Source of the DNA: Armatimonadota bacterium
GTDB taxonomy: Bacteria; Armatimonadota; Fervidibacteria; Fervidibacterales; Thermosaccharophagaceae
Length of the DNA stretch: 64,000 bases
NCBI GenBank assembly: GCA_025062195.1
Contig: JANXAS010000017.1
Location: 1 to 64,000 of the forward strand
Direction: 5' to 3'
The translations under genes and the position numbers were made by a program. Positions 49,676 to 58,155 of this stretch are shown piece by piece; within the stretch, counting starts at the first letter, position 1, and every line of letters starts with the position of its first letter. The notes beneath the pieces are model-generated. The model saw only the letters and a list, made by a program, of their open reading frames with translations, was not told the origin of the DNA and searched no databases.

Positions 49676-52639
49676 ATGCGAAGTGGCAAAGTGATGGTAG
49701 CTTCGCTGCTTATCCTCTTCTCAAGCCTCGTGACTTTCACGCTACACTTCGTGCAAAAACAGCGCCCAAGGGAAGGGGTTATTGGTGCACGAAAGCTTCT
49801 TCAAGAGAGAGCACAGGGCATAAGGCAGTATGCGCCGTTGAGCAATGTCAAGATGAAGTTGTATGCACAAGCTGTGCGCATATTGCTTGGGCTGCGTGAT
49901 GAAAAACCATCTACATGGGCTGGCTCATTCAAGCTTTCTGAGGGAGAACTAATAAGTGTAGAGCCGTGGCGCACTGGTTCGGGCGATGTTGTGAATCCTG
50001 ATGGGACATTTAAATTGAACACAAGACAAGTTACAGCGGGTGTTCGTGGCGATGTTACTCTTGTGGAGAATGGCATTGTGCTCGTGTTGGATGCACCACC
50101 TGCTGCACGAATTGATGTGAGCACTGATAGAGGTGACTTCTCTTTCACACTTGGCGATTTGGCATACGGAAAGCCAGTTGAGTTCCTAAACGGGCAAGCT
50201 CAAGTTGAGCTTGTCCCATGCCCGACTAAAATTGCCGATACGGGGAGGGAGGAAGATTACCCTGCAGCTGCATCCTCAAAGTATGGCACAGTGCTTGTCT
50301 ATGTTGAGCATGACCACCTTGGTCCACCAACGCCTATTGACATAAAGAGCCTTCCAATGGATGAGCAGGGTATACCGAAGGACTACTCGGCATTCTACCC
50401 AACCGATGGTGGCGATAGAGTTATGTTGAGTTGGTTTGATGGAAATGAATGGGCACAGCCAGAACCAGTTACTGGCGAGGGTTTGGATGTTTGGCGTCCA
50501 ACTGTGACTATTGATGGGAGAGGAGTTGCATGGGTTGTATGGAGCGAGAACATTAAGGGCAATTGGGAGCTCATGTGCAGGCGCTTTGATTTGAGGAAGC
50601 GCACATGGTCAAAGGTTGAGAGGCTAACCAGTGCCCCCGGAGCTGACATAAATGCGTGCGCCATTACATCACCGGTATCAGGCGATGTGTGGGTTGCATG
50701 GCAGGGTTGGCGGAACGACGATTTTCAAATTTTGGCGATGCGTTTAAGTGAGGGAGCAAAGGGCACACCAGTGCAAGTTGGCGCAAAGAATGCAAATGAG
50801 TGGTCACCGGCAATTGCAGCTGATGGAAGAGGCAACATATATGTTGCCTTTGACACATATGAGCGCGGCGACCACGATATTAGGCTTTGGATGTTCAAAG
50901 AGAGTGCGCCAGATAACGGGCGAGTTGTGGCTGTGACTGACTCGCCAGCTTTTGAAGCAAGCCCTTCCATTGCATGTGATACAAAAGGGCGAGTTTGGAT
51001 TGCTTGGGAGATGCGCTCTGCAAACTGGGGTAAAGACCAAGGCGCATACTACGGCAAGCGCTCACCAGGAACACAGCTTTATGCTGGTCCACCAATGGTG
51101 CGAGTCGCCTGCTACGCTGATGGGCAGCTTCAATGGACTGCAACAGACCCAGCTGAAGCAATGCCAAAGGGCATGCGCAACTTCCTGAGCTATCCACGCG
51201 TTTGCGTTGATAACAATGGCAGAGTTTGGCTATCATTCAGGCGTAGGATGGGATGGAGAGGTCCTGTTGGGACATATTGGCAGTCGTTCCTTACAAGTTA
51301 TGATGGTGGCAGGTGGACGGAGGCGACTCCGATAATCTTTTCCGATAACCTCCTTGATAACCGCCCATCGCTGATAGTTCTTCCATCGGGTGAATTAGTT
51401 GTAGCGTATAGTGGCGATGGGCGATACAAGTATCATGGACCTCCAGCGCTCGTGAATAACGCGCTTTATGTCAGCGTGATCAAACTGCCAGCGCCGAATG
51501 AACCGCAGTTGGTTGCAACACCGCCGTTTGCATTCCCGAAAGATGTCAAGCCAGTTCATCCCGAAGAGAAACAAGACATTGCCCGCTTAAGAACCTTCAA
51601 ACTCACTATTGGTGGTAGGACTTACACACTCATGCGTGGCGAGTTCCACAGGCATACGGAAATATCGGCTGATGGTGGTGGTGATGGTGCGCTTGAAGAT
51701 ATGTGGCGATACGCCTTGGATGCAGCTGACTTGGACTGGATTGGCTGTGGTGACCATGATAATGGTGGCGGAAGAGAATATCCTTGGTGGATAACGCAAA
51801 AGACAACGGACATATTCCACCATCAGCCGACATTTGTCCCTATGTTCACATATGAGCGAAGTGTTGCTTACCCAAGCGGGCATCGTAATGTTATGTTCGC
51901 ACAGCGTGGCGTGAGGACATTGCCTCGTCATTCGGATACCAAGGGGACGCCGGAAGCTGGTGCGCCCGATACCAAGATGCTTTATCGTTACTTGAAGGCG
52001 TTTGATGGCATATGTGCAATGCACACCTCGGCAACGGATATGGGCACTGATTGGCGTGATAACGACCCTGTGCTTGAGCCAGTCGTTGAACTATACCAAG
52101 GCTGTAGGCAAAACTATGAATATTCTGGTGCTCCAAGGAGTGCAACAAAACCCGAAGACTCAATTGGCGGTTGGCAGCCTGCTGGATTTGTCTGGGAGGC
52201 GTTCAAAAAGGGCATCAAGTTTGGTTACCAGGCTTCATCCGACCATATAAGCACACACATAAGTTATGGTGTTGCATTTGTTGAGGAACGCTCAAGAAAA
52301 GGGCTACTTGAGGCATTCAAGAAGCGCCATTGCTATGCTGCAACGGACAACATATTGCTCGTCGTCACAAGCGGTAACCATTTTATGGGCGATGAATTCA
52401 AGACAGGGCAGCCACCAAGATTGAGCATTTATGTTGTCGGGACTGCTCCAATAGCCAGAGTGCACATTATCAAGGATTTCAAGTATGTATTCACAGCTGA
52501 GCCAAAAACAAAGGAAATCAAGCTTGATTGGGTGGATAAAGAGGCAAAGCCTGGAGCAAGTTGGTATTATGTGCGGGTTGAGCAAGAGGACGGGCAGCTT
52601 GCATGGTCAAGCCCAATGTGGATTAAATATGAGCCATGA
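49676..52639 (+). CDS. Exported beta-propeller protein with C-terminal PHP-type metal-dependent domain
   Basis: A 987-residue protein with an N-terminal signal or anchor (VMVASLLILFSSLVTFTLHF). Residues about 230-620 contain repeated blades (for example VWRPTVTIDGRGVAWVVW, VWVAWQGWRNDDFQILAMR and SPSIACDTKGRVWIAWEM), indicating a beta-propeller. From about residue 645 a PHP-like domain follows: MRGEFHRHTEISADGGG and WIGCGDHDNGGG give candidate metal-binding His and Asp residues, with HISTHISYGVAFVE later. PHP domains hydrolyse phosphoesters, but an exported version fused to a propeller has no clear assigned substrate. GGGGTGA precedes the ATG. It is flanked by repeats on both sides. Confidence 0.75.
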   Translation: MRSGKVMVASLLILFSSLVTFTLHFVQKQRPREGVIGARKLLQERAQGIRQYAPLSNVKMKLYAQAVRILLGLRDEKPSTWAGSFKLSEGELISVEPWRTGSGDVVNPDGTFKLNTRQVTAGVRGDVTLVENGIVLVLDAPPAARIDVSTDRGDFSFTLGDLAYGKPVEFLNGQAQVELVPCPTKIADTGREEDYPAAASSKYGTVLVYVEHDHLGPPTPIDIKSLPMDEQGIPKDYSAFYPTDGGDRVMLSWFDGNEWAQPEPVTGEGLDVWRPTVTIDGRGVAWVVWSENIKGNWELMCRRFDLRKRTWSKVERLTSAPGADINACAITSPVSGDVWVAWQGWRNDDFQILAMRLSEGAKGTPVQVGAKNANEWSPAIAADGRGNIYVAFDTYERGDHDIRLWMFKESAPDNGRVVAVTDSPAFEASPSIACDTKGRVWIAWEMRSANWGKDQGAYYGKRSPGTQLYAGPPMVRVACYADGQLQWTATDPAEAMPKGMRNFLSYPRVCVDNNGRVWLSFRRRMGWRGPVGTYWQSFLTSYDGGRWTEATPIIFSDNLLDNRPSLIVLPSGELVVAYSGDGRYKYHGPPALVNNALYVSVIKLPAPNEPQLVATPPFAFPKDVKPVHPEEKQDIARLRTFKLTIGGRTYTLMRGEFHRHTEISADGGGDGALEDMWRYALDAADLDWIGCGDHDNGGGREYPWWITQKTTDIFHHQPTFVPMFTYERSVAYPSGHRNVMFAQRGVRTLPRHSDTKGTPEAGAPDTKMLYRYLKAFDGICAMHTSATDMGTDWRDNDPVLEPVVELYQGCRQNYEYSGAPRSATKPEDSIGGWQPAGFVWEAFKKGIKFGYQASSDHISTHISYGVAFVEERSRKGLLEAFKKRHCYAATDNILLVVTSGNHFMGDEFKTGQPPRLSIYVVGTAPIARVHIIKDFKYVFTAEPKTKEIKLDWVDKEAKPGASWYYVRVEQEDGQLAWSSPMWIKYEP

Positions 52640-52848
52640 GTGGCTCAAGGATGGGCACAATTGCTTCGGGCATAATTTGTAGCGAGCCAAAAGTGATGAC
52701 ACATGAAAATGTGACAAAGGACAAATTTGGACGTCACTTCGCTAACGCTCCGTGGCTAACTACGAACCTTAACAAACAGAGTTTTGGCTCGGCAATAGCC
52801 TCGCCTTTCCAGTTTTGTGGCTAACTACGAGCATTGTCGTAAAGGTGG

Positions 52849-52945
52849 TTCGTAGTAAGGCACGAAGCAAAGTGGAGTGCCGTAAAAAATGTGACAAAGG
52901 ACAAATTTAACGCCACTTCGCTAACGCTTCGTGGCTAACTACGAA
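52849..52945. repeat. MITE-like palindromic element (family I), inverted orientation
   Basis: 97 bp from TTCGTAGTAAGGCACGAAGC to GCTTCGTGGCTAACTACGAA, with centre TGTGACAAAGGACAAATTT. The outer flank AACAAAAAGTTTGTGATAAA follows. Confidence 0.8.
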
Positions 52946-52959
52946 CCTTAACAAAAAGT

Positions 52960-52988
52960 TTGTGATAAAGAGCGAATAATCCTATAAT
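52960..52988 (+). promoter_or_regulatory. Sigma-70-type promoter overlapping a repeat end
   Basis: TTGTGA (52960-52965) and a perfect TATAAT (52983-52988) at 17 bp spacing, 47 bp before the lipoprotein start. The -35 box lies in the conserved outer flank of the family I repeat. Confidence 0.6.
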
Positions 52989-53035
52989 GTAGGCTTGAAT
53001 TTGCTTTGGCAATTTGAATAAACTCTGATTGGAAA

Positions 53036-53404
53036 GTGAAAACTAAGCGACGAATAATTGTATGGTTGGGATTGATGTCCTTAATAATGCTAAACGGTTG
53101 TGGTGGCAACCTCAACCAGCAAATTAGTATTGGTGTGCTGACAGTGATTTTTCACTTCCCGCCCAAAGGGTATATTACACCTGAAACTGATAGAGTGCGA
53201 GTTCAAGTTAGCGTAGAAGGTTTGACACAACCTTTGGAACAGGTAGCGGAAAGACCATCTCAAGATGGTGGAGAAGTGCGCGTCACTTTTAGTGATGTTC
53301 CAATTGGGAATAAAACTGTCAAGGCGATAGCTGAGAACAGATATGGAACTCAGGGCGCTATTGGCTCAAAAGAGGCAATTGTTTTGGCGGGAAAAAGACC
53401 GTAG
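53036..53404 (+). CDS. Small lipoprotein, first frame of a two-frame gene
   Basis: A 122-residue product starting at GTG with a lipoprotein signal (MKTKRRIIVWLGLMSLIMLNGC; lipobox ending in Cys22). The rest is a beta-rich Ig-like domain (residues about 30-115). The frame ends at TAG 53402-53404, just after GGGAAAA (53389-53395). Continuing in the -1 frame gives an uninterrupted protein through the next entry, so the two are probably one gene joined by frameshifting, by a mutation or by a sequencing error. The ribosome binding site is weak. Function unknown. Confidence 0.6.
   Translation: MKTKRRIIVWLGLMSLIMLNGCGGNLNQQISIGVLTVIFHFPPKGYITPETDRVRVQVSVEGLTQPLEQVAERPSQDGGEVRVTFSDVPIGNKTVKAIAENRYGTQGAIGSKEAIVLAGKRP
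53371..53395 (+). promoter_or_regulatory. Candidate -1 ribosomal frameshift signal
   Basis: The heptamer G-GGA-AAA (53389-53395) sits in the zero frame as X-XXY-YYZ. An SD-like AGAGG (53371-53375) lies 13 bases upstream, the arrangement that stimulates -1 slippage in bacterial dnaX. A stop in the zero frame follows at 53402. No obvious downstream hairpin was seen. Confidence 0.4.
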
Positions 53405-53406
53405 TA

Positions 53407-53703
53407 GTGATTGAACTCAACTTGACAAACCTTGCAAGCGTTATTGGTCGCATAGTCAATATCCAAACTGGTCAACTTGCAGTAGGAGTAACTGTCCAAA
53501 TTGGTGACCGAAAGGCAATTTCAGCCACCAACGGTTCTTTTGTTATAACCGATGTGACAGAAGGTGAGCACACGATAACTTTCTCCTCGCCCGAATATCG
53601 TGGCTACAGCCGCACTATCAAGGTGGCAATTCCACTATCAGATCTTGGCGAATTCTTAATCCTGCCAAGGCAACTAATAGAGCTACCAAAGCCTCCATTT
53701 TAG
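53407..53703 (+). CDS. Carboxypeptidase-regulatory-like domain, second frame of the lipoprotein gene
   Basis: 98 residues from a GTG, which read as a carboxypeptidase-regulatory-like (CarboxypepD_reg) fold: VIGRIVNIQTGQLAVGVTV, then ISATNGSFVITDVTEGEHTI and YRGYSRTIKV. The frame is open upstream to the slippery site, giving a fused junction of the kind LAGKKTVVVIELNLT. There is no independent ribosome binding site before this GTG, which supports a single two-frame gene. The domain usually forms a surface-exposed beta sandwich. It is followed by repeats. Confidence 0.55.
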   Translation: MIELNLTNLASVIGRIVNIQTGQLAVGVTVQIGDRKAISATNGSFVITDVTEGEHTITFSSPEYRGYSRTIKVAIPLSDLGEFLILPRQLIELPKPPF

Positions 53704-54118
53704 GATTCCAAGAATCAGCTTTGCTATTTATTCAAAAGCTTGTTTGAGCAAAATTGACCATGATACTTGCTTAAGCCAGCTATTTATGGCGAAGTTAATA
53801 ATGCCGAACTTATTCGGCAAGGATTTTTCTGATGAAGAATTGAATTTGTTAGGAGTTAGGCATTTGAACTCGGGGGCAGATGAAATCTGCCAGAAAATAT
53901 CGTGCAGGTCTCACATGCACCTACATCTTGCTCTGTGTTCGGATGGAATCCGACCGAACTGATGATTTTGAGGCAATATTCGGGCAGACTTTTGTCTGCT
54001 ACAAAAATTTCAAATGTGTAAGTCCTATCTCAAATGCGCAAGTCCAATTTGTATCGTAAGATTTGGCGTGAAAGATTTGTAGCGACACAAAACTTGAGCG
54101 CTTAATAGGGTGTGCGAG
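53704..54118. other. Intergenic region with family II hairpins
   Basis: No gene. About 53890-54053 holds hairpins GTGCAGGTCTCACATGCAC, TCGGATGGAATCCGA and GGGCAGACTTTTGTCTGC, then two end motifs of the TGTGTAAGTCC and TGCGCAAGTCC kind. Confidence 0.55.
53890..54053. repeat. Family II composite element
   Basis: Contains the same two hairpins (CGGAT-type and GGGCAGAC-type) and AAGTCC ends as 62646-62770, in the opposite orientation, so it is a second, diverged copy. Confidence 0.55.
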
Positions 54119-55321
54119 ATGAAGCGCCGAGCGTTTCTGAAAGGAACAATGGGTTGCCTTACACTCGGAGTCCTAAGTCATAAGGGAGTTTTAGGTCAAA
54201 AGGCGGAAGAGCGAAAATTTGGACGCAAAGTCAATCGTTCAAACTTGTGGGAACAACGAAGTGCTAACATCCTTTCTGGCTTCCGAAACATGTATCAGTT
54301 CCATGTCCTTCATGACCCTGATGATGAAGCCTATCCCTTCAAAGCATGGTTTTTTGGTTGGGCAGTGGAAGATAGCAACAGGCACATACCTAACTTTGAA
54401 GGCAGCGATGCCATCTTTGCTGCAAGAAGCAAACAACTTGAAAGCGGTTGGGAAGTTTACGCTGGCGATGGGCAATGGGATACAACTATGAACCCGAAAT
54501 TGTGGCGTCCCATTTTTGCGCCTCAGAATCTCTACTTTGACGAATGGCACAATGGCGACCCCTCTGTCGTGAAAGTTGGCAAACGCTTCTTCATGGCTTA
54601 CAGTTCAACAGGACACAATAAGGACAGAGAACCTTATGGCTCTCCTGACGACAGAGATGGAAGTTTCCTTTGCATTATGGGTGCTGTTTCCGAAGATGGA
54701 GTTAATTGGCAACGTTCCAAAGAGCCCATTTTGGCAAACCCAAAAGACTACGGCGCCCCTACCGTCCCTCAAGGTGATAGTCATCCCTACGGCTCCTATC
54801 ACAGACCCTCACTGCTTTACGAAGATGGCAAATTCAAAATGTGGTTTGATTATTGGCATCCAAAGTTTGGAGTTTGCATGGGCTATGCTGAAAACAGTTA
54901 TGACTTTTTGAACCCGAAAGATTGGCAGATAATCAGGGCTTTTGAAAACCCTTGCATTCGTGATTTTCCCAACCCTGATGTCGTCAGGATTGAAGATGTC
55001 TACTTTGCCTTTGCAGACCCGAGCGGATATGCTCCTCATCCTTGGACAGGGCGAAAAATAGCGGAAGCGATTTCTCTTGATGGTTTGGATTGGGTTGTCT
55101 TAGGCTATTTTGACCCAGACCATGATACTCCTGCCATTCATGTTCCTGAAGCCTTTGTTTGGCGTGAAGGAAAGAGCAGATGGCTTTATGTTTTTTATGC
55201 TTGCCAGATTGGTGGAGAGCCCTATAATTATCGATACAACCGAATCCGTTTCATGAAGCGAAAAATCACTGATGATGAGCTGAATTTGTATCGGAAAATT
55301 TGGCGTGAAAGATTTGGTTAG
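54119..55321 (+). CDS. Tat-exported five-bladed beta-propeller protein (GH43/GH130-like)
   Basis: A 400-residue protein with a twin-arginine signal (MKRRAFLKGTMGCLTLGVLS). The body resembles five-bladed propellers of the GH32/43/68/130 type: WHNGDPSVVKVGKRFFMAYS, EDGVNWQRSKEPIL, SYHRPSLLYEDGKFKMWFDYW and FPNPDVVRIEDVYFAFADPSG. Candidate acidic residues are the Asp of HNGDPSV and of FPNPDV, but the exact family and activity are not clear. The ATG at 54119 follows AGGGTGTGCGAG. It stands between two repeat-rich gaps. Confidence 0.72.
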   Translation: MKRRAFLKGTMGCLTLGVLSHKGVLGQKAEERKFGRKVNRSNLWEQRSANILSGFRNMYQFHVLHDPDDEAYPFKAWFFGWAVEDSNRHIPNFEGSDAIFAARSKQLESGWEVYAGDGQWDTTMNPKLWRPIFAPQNLYFDEWHNGDPSVVKVGKRFFMAYSSTGHNKDREPYGSPDDRDGSFLCIMGAVSEDGVNWQRSKEPILANPKDYGAPTVPQGDSHPYGSYHRPSLLYEDGKFKMWFDYWHPKFGVCMGYAENSYDFLNPKDWQIIRAFENPCIRDFPNPDVVRIEDVYFAFADPSGYAPHPWTGRKIAEAISLDGLDWVVLGYFDPDHDTPAIHVPEAFVWREGKSRWLYVFYACQIGGEPYNYRYNRIRFMKRKITDDELNLYRKIWRERFG

Positions 55322-55337
55322 AGGTTTCGCAGTTAAG

Positions 55338-55453
55338 TGTAGGGGCAAGCAAAGTCTGCCCGAAAATTTTGGTCGGATTTCATCCGAATGAGGCGGGAAT
55401 TACGCAGCTGAAATTGTCTTGCAGGGGCAGACTAAAGTTTGCCCGAAAAATTG
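55338..55453. repeat. Family II composite hairpins
   Basis: Has GGGGCAAGCAAAGTCTGCCC, TCGGATTTCATCCGA, AATTACGCAGCTGAAATTG and GGGGCAGACTAAAGTTTGCCC; the same modules as 62646-62770 in another order. Confidence 0.55.
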
Positions 55454-55490
55454 TCGCAAACGCTCATTACCACAAACTTTGTTGGTTAGG

Positions 55491-55631
55491 TTCGTAGTTA
55501 GCCACGAAGCGTCAGCGGAGTGGCGTAAAATCTGTGCGGAGTGCGATGTGCAGGGTGCAATGTTGTCGTCTTACTTTGCGCCTTGCACTCCCAATTACAG
55601 CACTTCGCTTTGCTCCGTGCCTTACTGCGAA
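55491..55631. repeat. MITE-like palindromic element (family I), longest copy
   Basis: 141 bp from TTCGTAGTTAGCCACGAAGC to CCTTACTGCGAA. Its centre is longer and unrelated to the other centres, while the flanks AACTTTGTTGGTTAGG and CAAAATTTTGAGTAAA are kept. Confidence 0.75.
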
Positions 55632-55874
55632 CCAACAAAATTTTGAGTAAAAAATTATAAGTTCGGACGAATTTTATCTGCCCTACATTCAACTTGCGTA
55701 ACCCCCTATTGGCAAATTGAAAAATGTAGCGTCGGCTTTCAGCCGACAAAAGGGAAAAGCGTCAGTGCGTAAATCTCACGAAAAGAAATTTGGCGTAAGG
55801 ATAGCACCCCTCAAAAAGGGGTTGAAAAGAAATTGGCGAAAGAAGACGAAATTTCGTCAGCGAAAAATTTCTGT

Positions 55875-56000
55875 CTTTAGCCAGTGTTTGATGACGAAAC
55901 AAATGAGCGCCGAATTTATTCAGCGAAAATTTTAACCGCCGTCTAAAGAGGGCGCTCAAGGATTCGTCATCAACTATGGGCTAAAGCCCATAGCATGGTT
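55875..56000. repeat. Family IV repeat, copy 1
   Basis: 126 bp from CTTTAGCCAGTG to GGGCTAAAGCCCATAGCATGG, including GAGCGCCGAATTTATTCAGC and ACCGCCGTCTAAAG. It is a near-identical direct copy of 56456-56576, apart from a short gap. Confidence 0.75.
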
Positions 56001-56089
56001 TTTAAAAAGATGTCAAACAGAATGAGTTCCAAATTCATTGTGGGAAAAATTTTCCACCTTGCCAAGGAAATCAAGGCGAAAAAAACTGG

Positions 56090-56400
56090 AGGGCAGGGCT
56101 ATTGCCCTGCTGAAAAATTAGACGGAAAAATTCGGCACGCCAGTAGGTGTGCCCTCTGAAATGATGGAAAATTTGTGATGAAAAAATCGTAGGGCGAGGC
56201 TAATGCTGAGCCGCAGATTTGAATGTAAAAAATCGGGCAGGTTTCATCCGTCCTTATGAAAAAATTCTGAATGTTGTGCTATTGCCCAACTAAAAATGGG
56301 GCGAAAAATAGGCACGCCAGTAGGCGTGCCCTCCAAAATGGTGGAAAATTTGTGACGAAAAAATTCGTGGGGCGAGGCTAATGCTGAGCCGAAAAACTGT
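56090..56400. repeat. Inverted 97-bp-family modules, two copies 179 bp apart
   Basis: GGCACGCCAGTAGG-GTGCCCTC, GGAAAATTTGTGA-GAAAAAA and GGGCGAGGCTAATGCTGAGCC occur twice, starting at about 56132 and 56311. This is the reverse orientation of the array at 352-650. Confidence 0.65.
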
Positions 56401-56455
56401 GGGCTAAAGCCCATAGCGTGGTTGGGAAAATGGTGCTTTTTATCCACGCCACTGG

Positions 56456-56576
56456 CTTTAGCCAGTGGTTGATGATTAAACAAATGAGCGCCGAATTCAT
56501 TCGGCGAAAATTTTAACCGCCGTCTAAAGACAATGCTCAAAGATTCGTCATATGGGCTAAAGCCCATAGCATGGTT
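56456..56576. repeat. Family IV repeat, copy 2
   Basis: 121 bp from CTTTAGCCAGTGG to GGGCTAAAGCCCATAGCATGG, a direct repeat of 55875-56000 with scattered changes. Confidence 0.75.
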
Positions 56577-56753
56577 ATCATTTACCAGCAAAATTTCAAG
56601 TAAAGAGGGTCAAATGCTTGCAAACTCAAATATATAGCACACTCAAACACTTGCGCGCTTGCGCACTTGAGCGCAAAAATAGTTGTGGACAAAACATTTA
56701 ATCCTCTCACAACGCTCAATACTGAACGCATAACAAAGTTGAGGTGATTGACA

Positions 56754-57698
56754 ATGTGGTGGCTTCTTGCGCTCTTGCTCTTTGAACCACTTTCGCAAAG
56801 CAAATTGAGCATTCATCTAATCGGTCACTATACTGGAGGGGCAAAGAAAATCATTGCCGCAGGTCCGAGAGTCATAAAAGTCCTTGACCCACAAGCGAAC
56901 AGCCAGATGGTTGAAGCAATCCGTGACTACAAAAGCCGTTACCCAAATGGCATTGTCGTCATGAGGGTTTGGGAACGAACACCGCAAGTTCGCTACCAAA
57001 TCACAGATGACCCAATCTCTTGCGCCGACGATTTTTGGCACAAAATTTTAGAGCCAGCAGTCAACAGGCTTTCGCCTTCCGACCGAAAATTGGTTGACTT
57101 CCTTGAAGGACCAAACGAGGGCGAAAACACTCCAACTTGGGAAAGCGTTGAAGCAGCCAGATGGTTTGGAAGATTTTGGGAAAGGCTGGCAGTGTTGATT
57201 GCAAAGGCAGGATTTCGTCCATGCGTAGGCAGCATCGCTGTCGGCAATCCGCCCGGAAGCATTGAAGAAATTCACGCAAAACTTGATGCTTTTGTTCCAG
57301 CTCTTAGGGCAGCAAAACAGTTCAAAGGTGCATGGAGTTATCACGCTTATTCCCTTGAATACACTACCGACATGAAGGTTGAAATTTGGTATTCGCTGCG
57401 ATACAGGCTTTTTTACGAGTTTTTGAGGAAGCGCCATCCTGAACTTGCCGATTTGCCCATCATCTTGACGGAAGGCGGTATTGACAAAGGTGGCAACCCG
57501 AAAACTGATGGCTGGAGGGCAAGGGGCGATGCCAAAAAGTTTCAGGCGTGGCTTGAGTGGTTTGACCTTGAGTTGCGCAAGGACAAAGAAGTTATTGGCG
57601 TAACGCTCTTTCAAATCGGCGACCCGCAAGGTTGGTGGTCTTTTGAAATTGAGCCAGTCTCAGATTGGCTTGCAAGTTATTTGGCGAGCGCAAAATGA
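56754..57698 (+). CDS. Secreted TIM-barrel glycoside hydrolase-like protein, clan GH-A type
   Basis: A 314-residue exported protein with an N-terminal hydrophobic leader (MWWLLALLLFEPLS). The two catalytic glutamates of retaining clan GH-A enzymes can be recognised: E122 in FLEGPNEGE at the end of strand 4, and E240 in PIILTEGGID at strand 7. WSYHAYS and FQIGDPQGWWSFEIE support the fold. I cannot match it to a named GH family, and it is shorter than GH39 or GH5. GAGGTG precedes the ATG by 7 bases; a TTG two codons upstream is less likely. No partner genes adjoin it. Confidence 0.7.
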   Translation: MWWLLALLLFEPLSQSKLSIHLIGHYTGGAKKIIAAGPRVIKVLDPQANSQMVEAIRDYKSRYPNGIVVMRVWERTPQVRYQITDDPISCADDFWHKILEPAVNRLSPSDRKLVDFLEGPNEGENTPTWESVEAARWFGRFWERLAVLIAKAGFRPCVGSIAVGNPPGSIEEIHAKLDAFVPALRAAKQFKGAWSYHAYSLEYTTDMKVEIWYSLRYRLFYEFLRKRHPELADLPIILTEGGIDKGGNPKTDGWRARGDAKKFQAWLEWFDLELRKDKEVIGVTLFQIGDPQGWWSFEIEPVSDWLASYLASAK

Positions 57699-58155
57699 AC
57701 CCGAAAACACACAAGTAGAGAGTGGTATTATTCACAGTCTACTATAAGGAAATAGTGAGTTGGCATCTTTAAGAGATTTTACTTTGTTTATGCCTTACTG
57801 CAAGCGTCTTTGACTTCACTACAAAAGGTGAGGTTTATCTTGTGCCAAGCTCGCAGGAACTTGGGAAGGTAATAAACCCGAAGTCTTGCCACTTCGGTGG
57901 GTGGAAAATTTAGCTGTGAATGGAAAGAGGAAGTGGTTGGATTCTCAGGAATTTGTGGGGCTGGATGGGCATAAATGGTTGGACTACTATACAGGGGTGA
58001 ATTGTTTAATGAAGCTGTGTATCTGTCGTCAAACCATGTTTTGATGACCTTTTTGAACTAAGCTAATACTTGAACTATCACTTGCAGATAAATTTCAGGC
58101 AGGCTGTGTTTCATCTTTACTAAGCCGCGTTAAAATAAACTGCGGGTGATAAAAA
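57699..58155. other. Intergenic region with a possible gene remnant
   Basis: Upstream of the sulfatase-like gene. An open stretch in one frame (about 57770-57911, with FDFTTKGEVYLVPSSQELG) passes into another (about 57833-58044, with PEVLPLRWVENLAVNGK and a run to LDYYTG). These look like decayed coding sequence, but I recognise no family. No repeat families are found here. Confidence 0.3.

Larger units (their letters stand above)
52640..53035. other. Repeat-rich intergenic region
   Basis: No gene. It has a one-armed family I copy (about 52710-52770), a GGCAATAGCCTCGCC hairpin piece, a full family I copy (52849-52945) and a promoter whose -35 lies in the repeat flank (52960-52988). Confidence 0.6.
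55322..56753. other. Longest gene-free repeat cluster
   Basis: About 1.4 kb without a credible gene. It carries family II hairpins (55338-55453), a family I element (55491-55631), two direct copies of the GGGCTAAAGCCC element (55875-56000 and 56456-56576) and inverted 97-bp-family modules (56090-56400). Near 56645 a run of CTTGCGCG, CTTGCGCA and CTTGAGCGC repeats lies upstream of the next gene. Confidence 0.7.
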
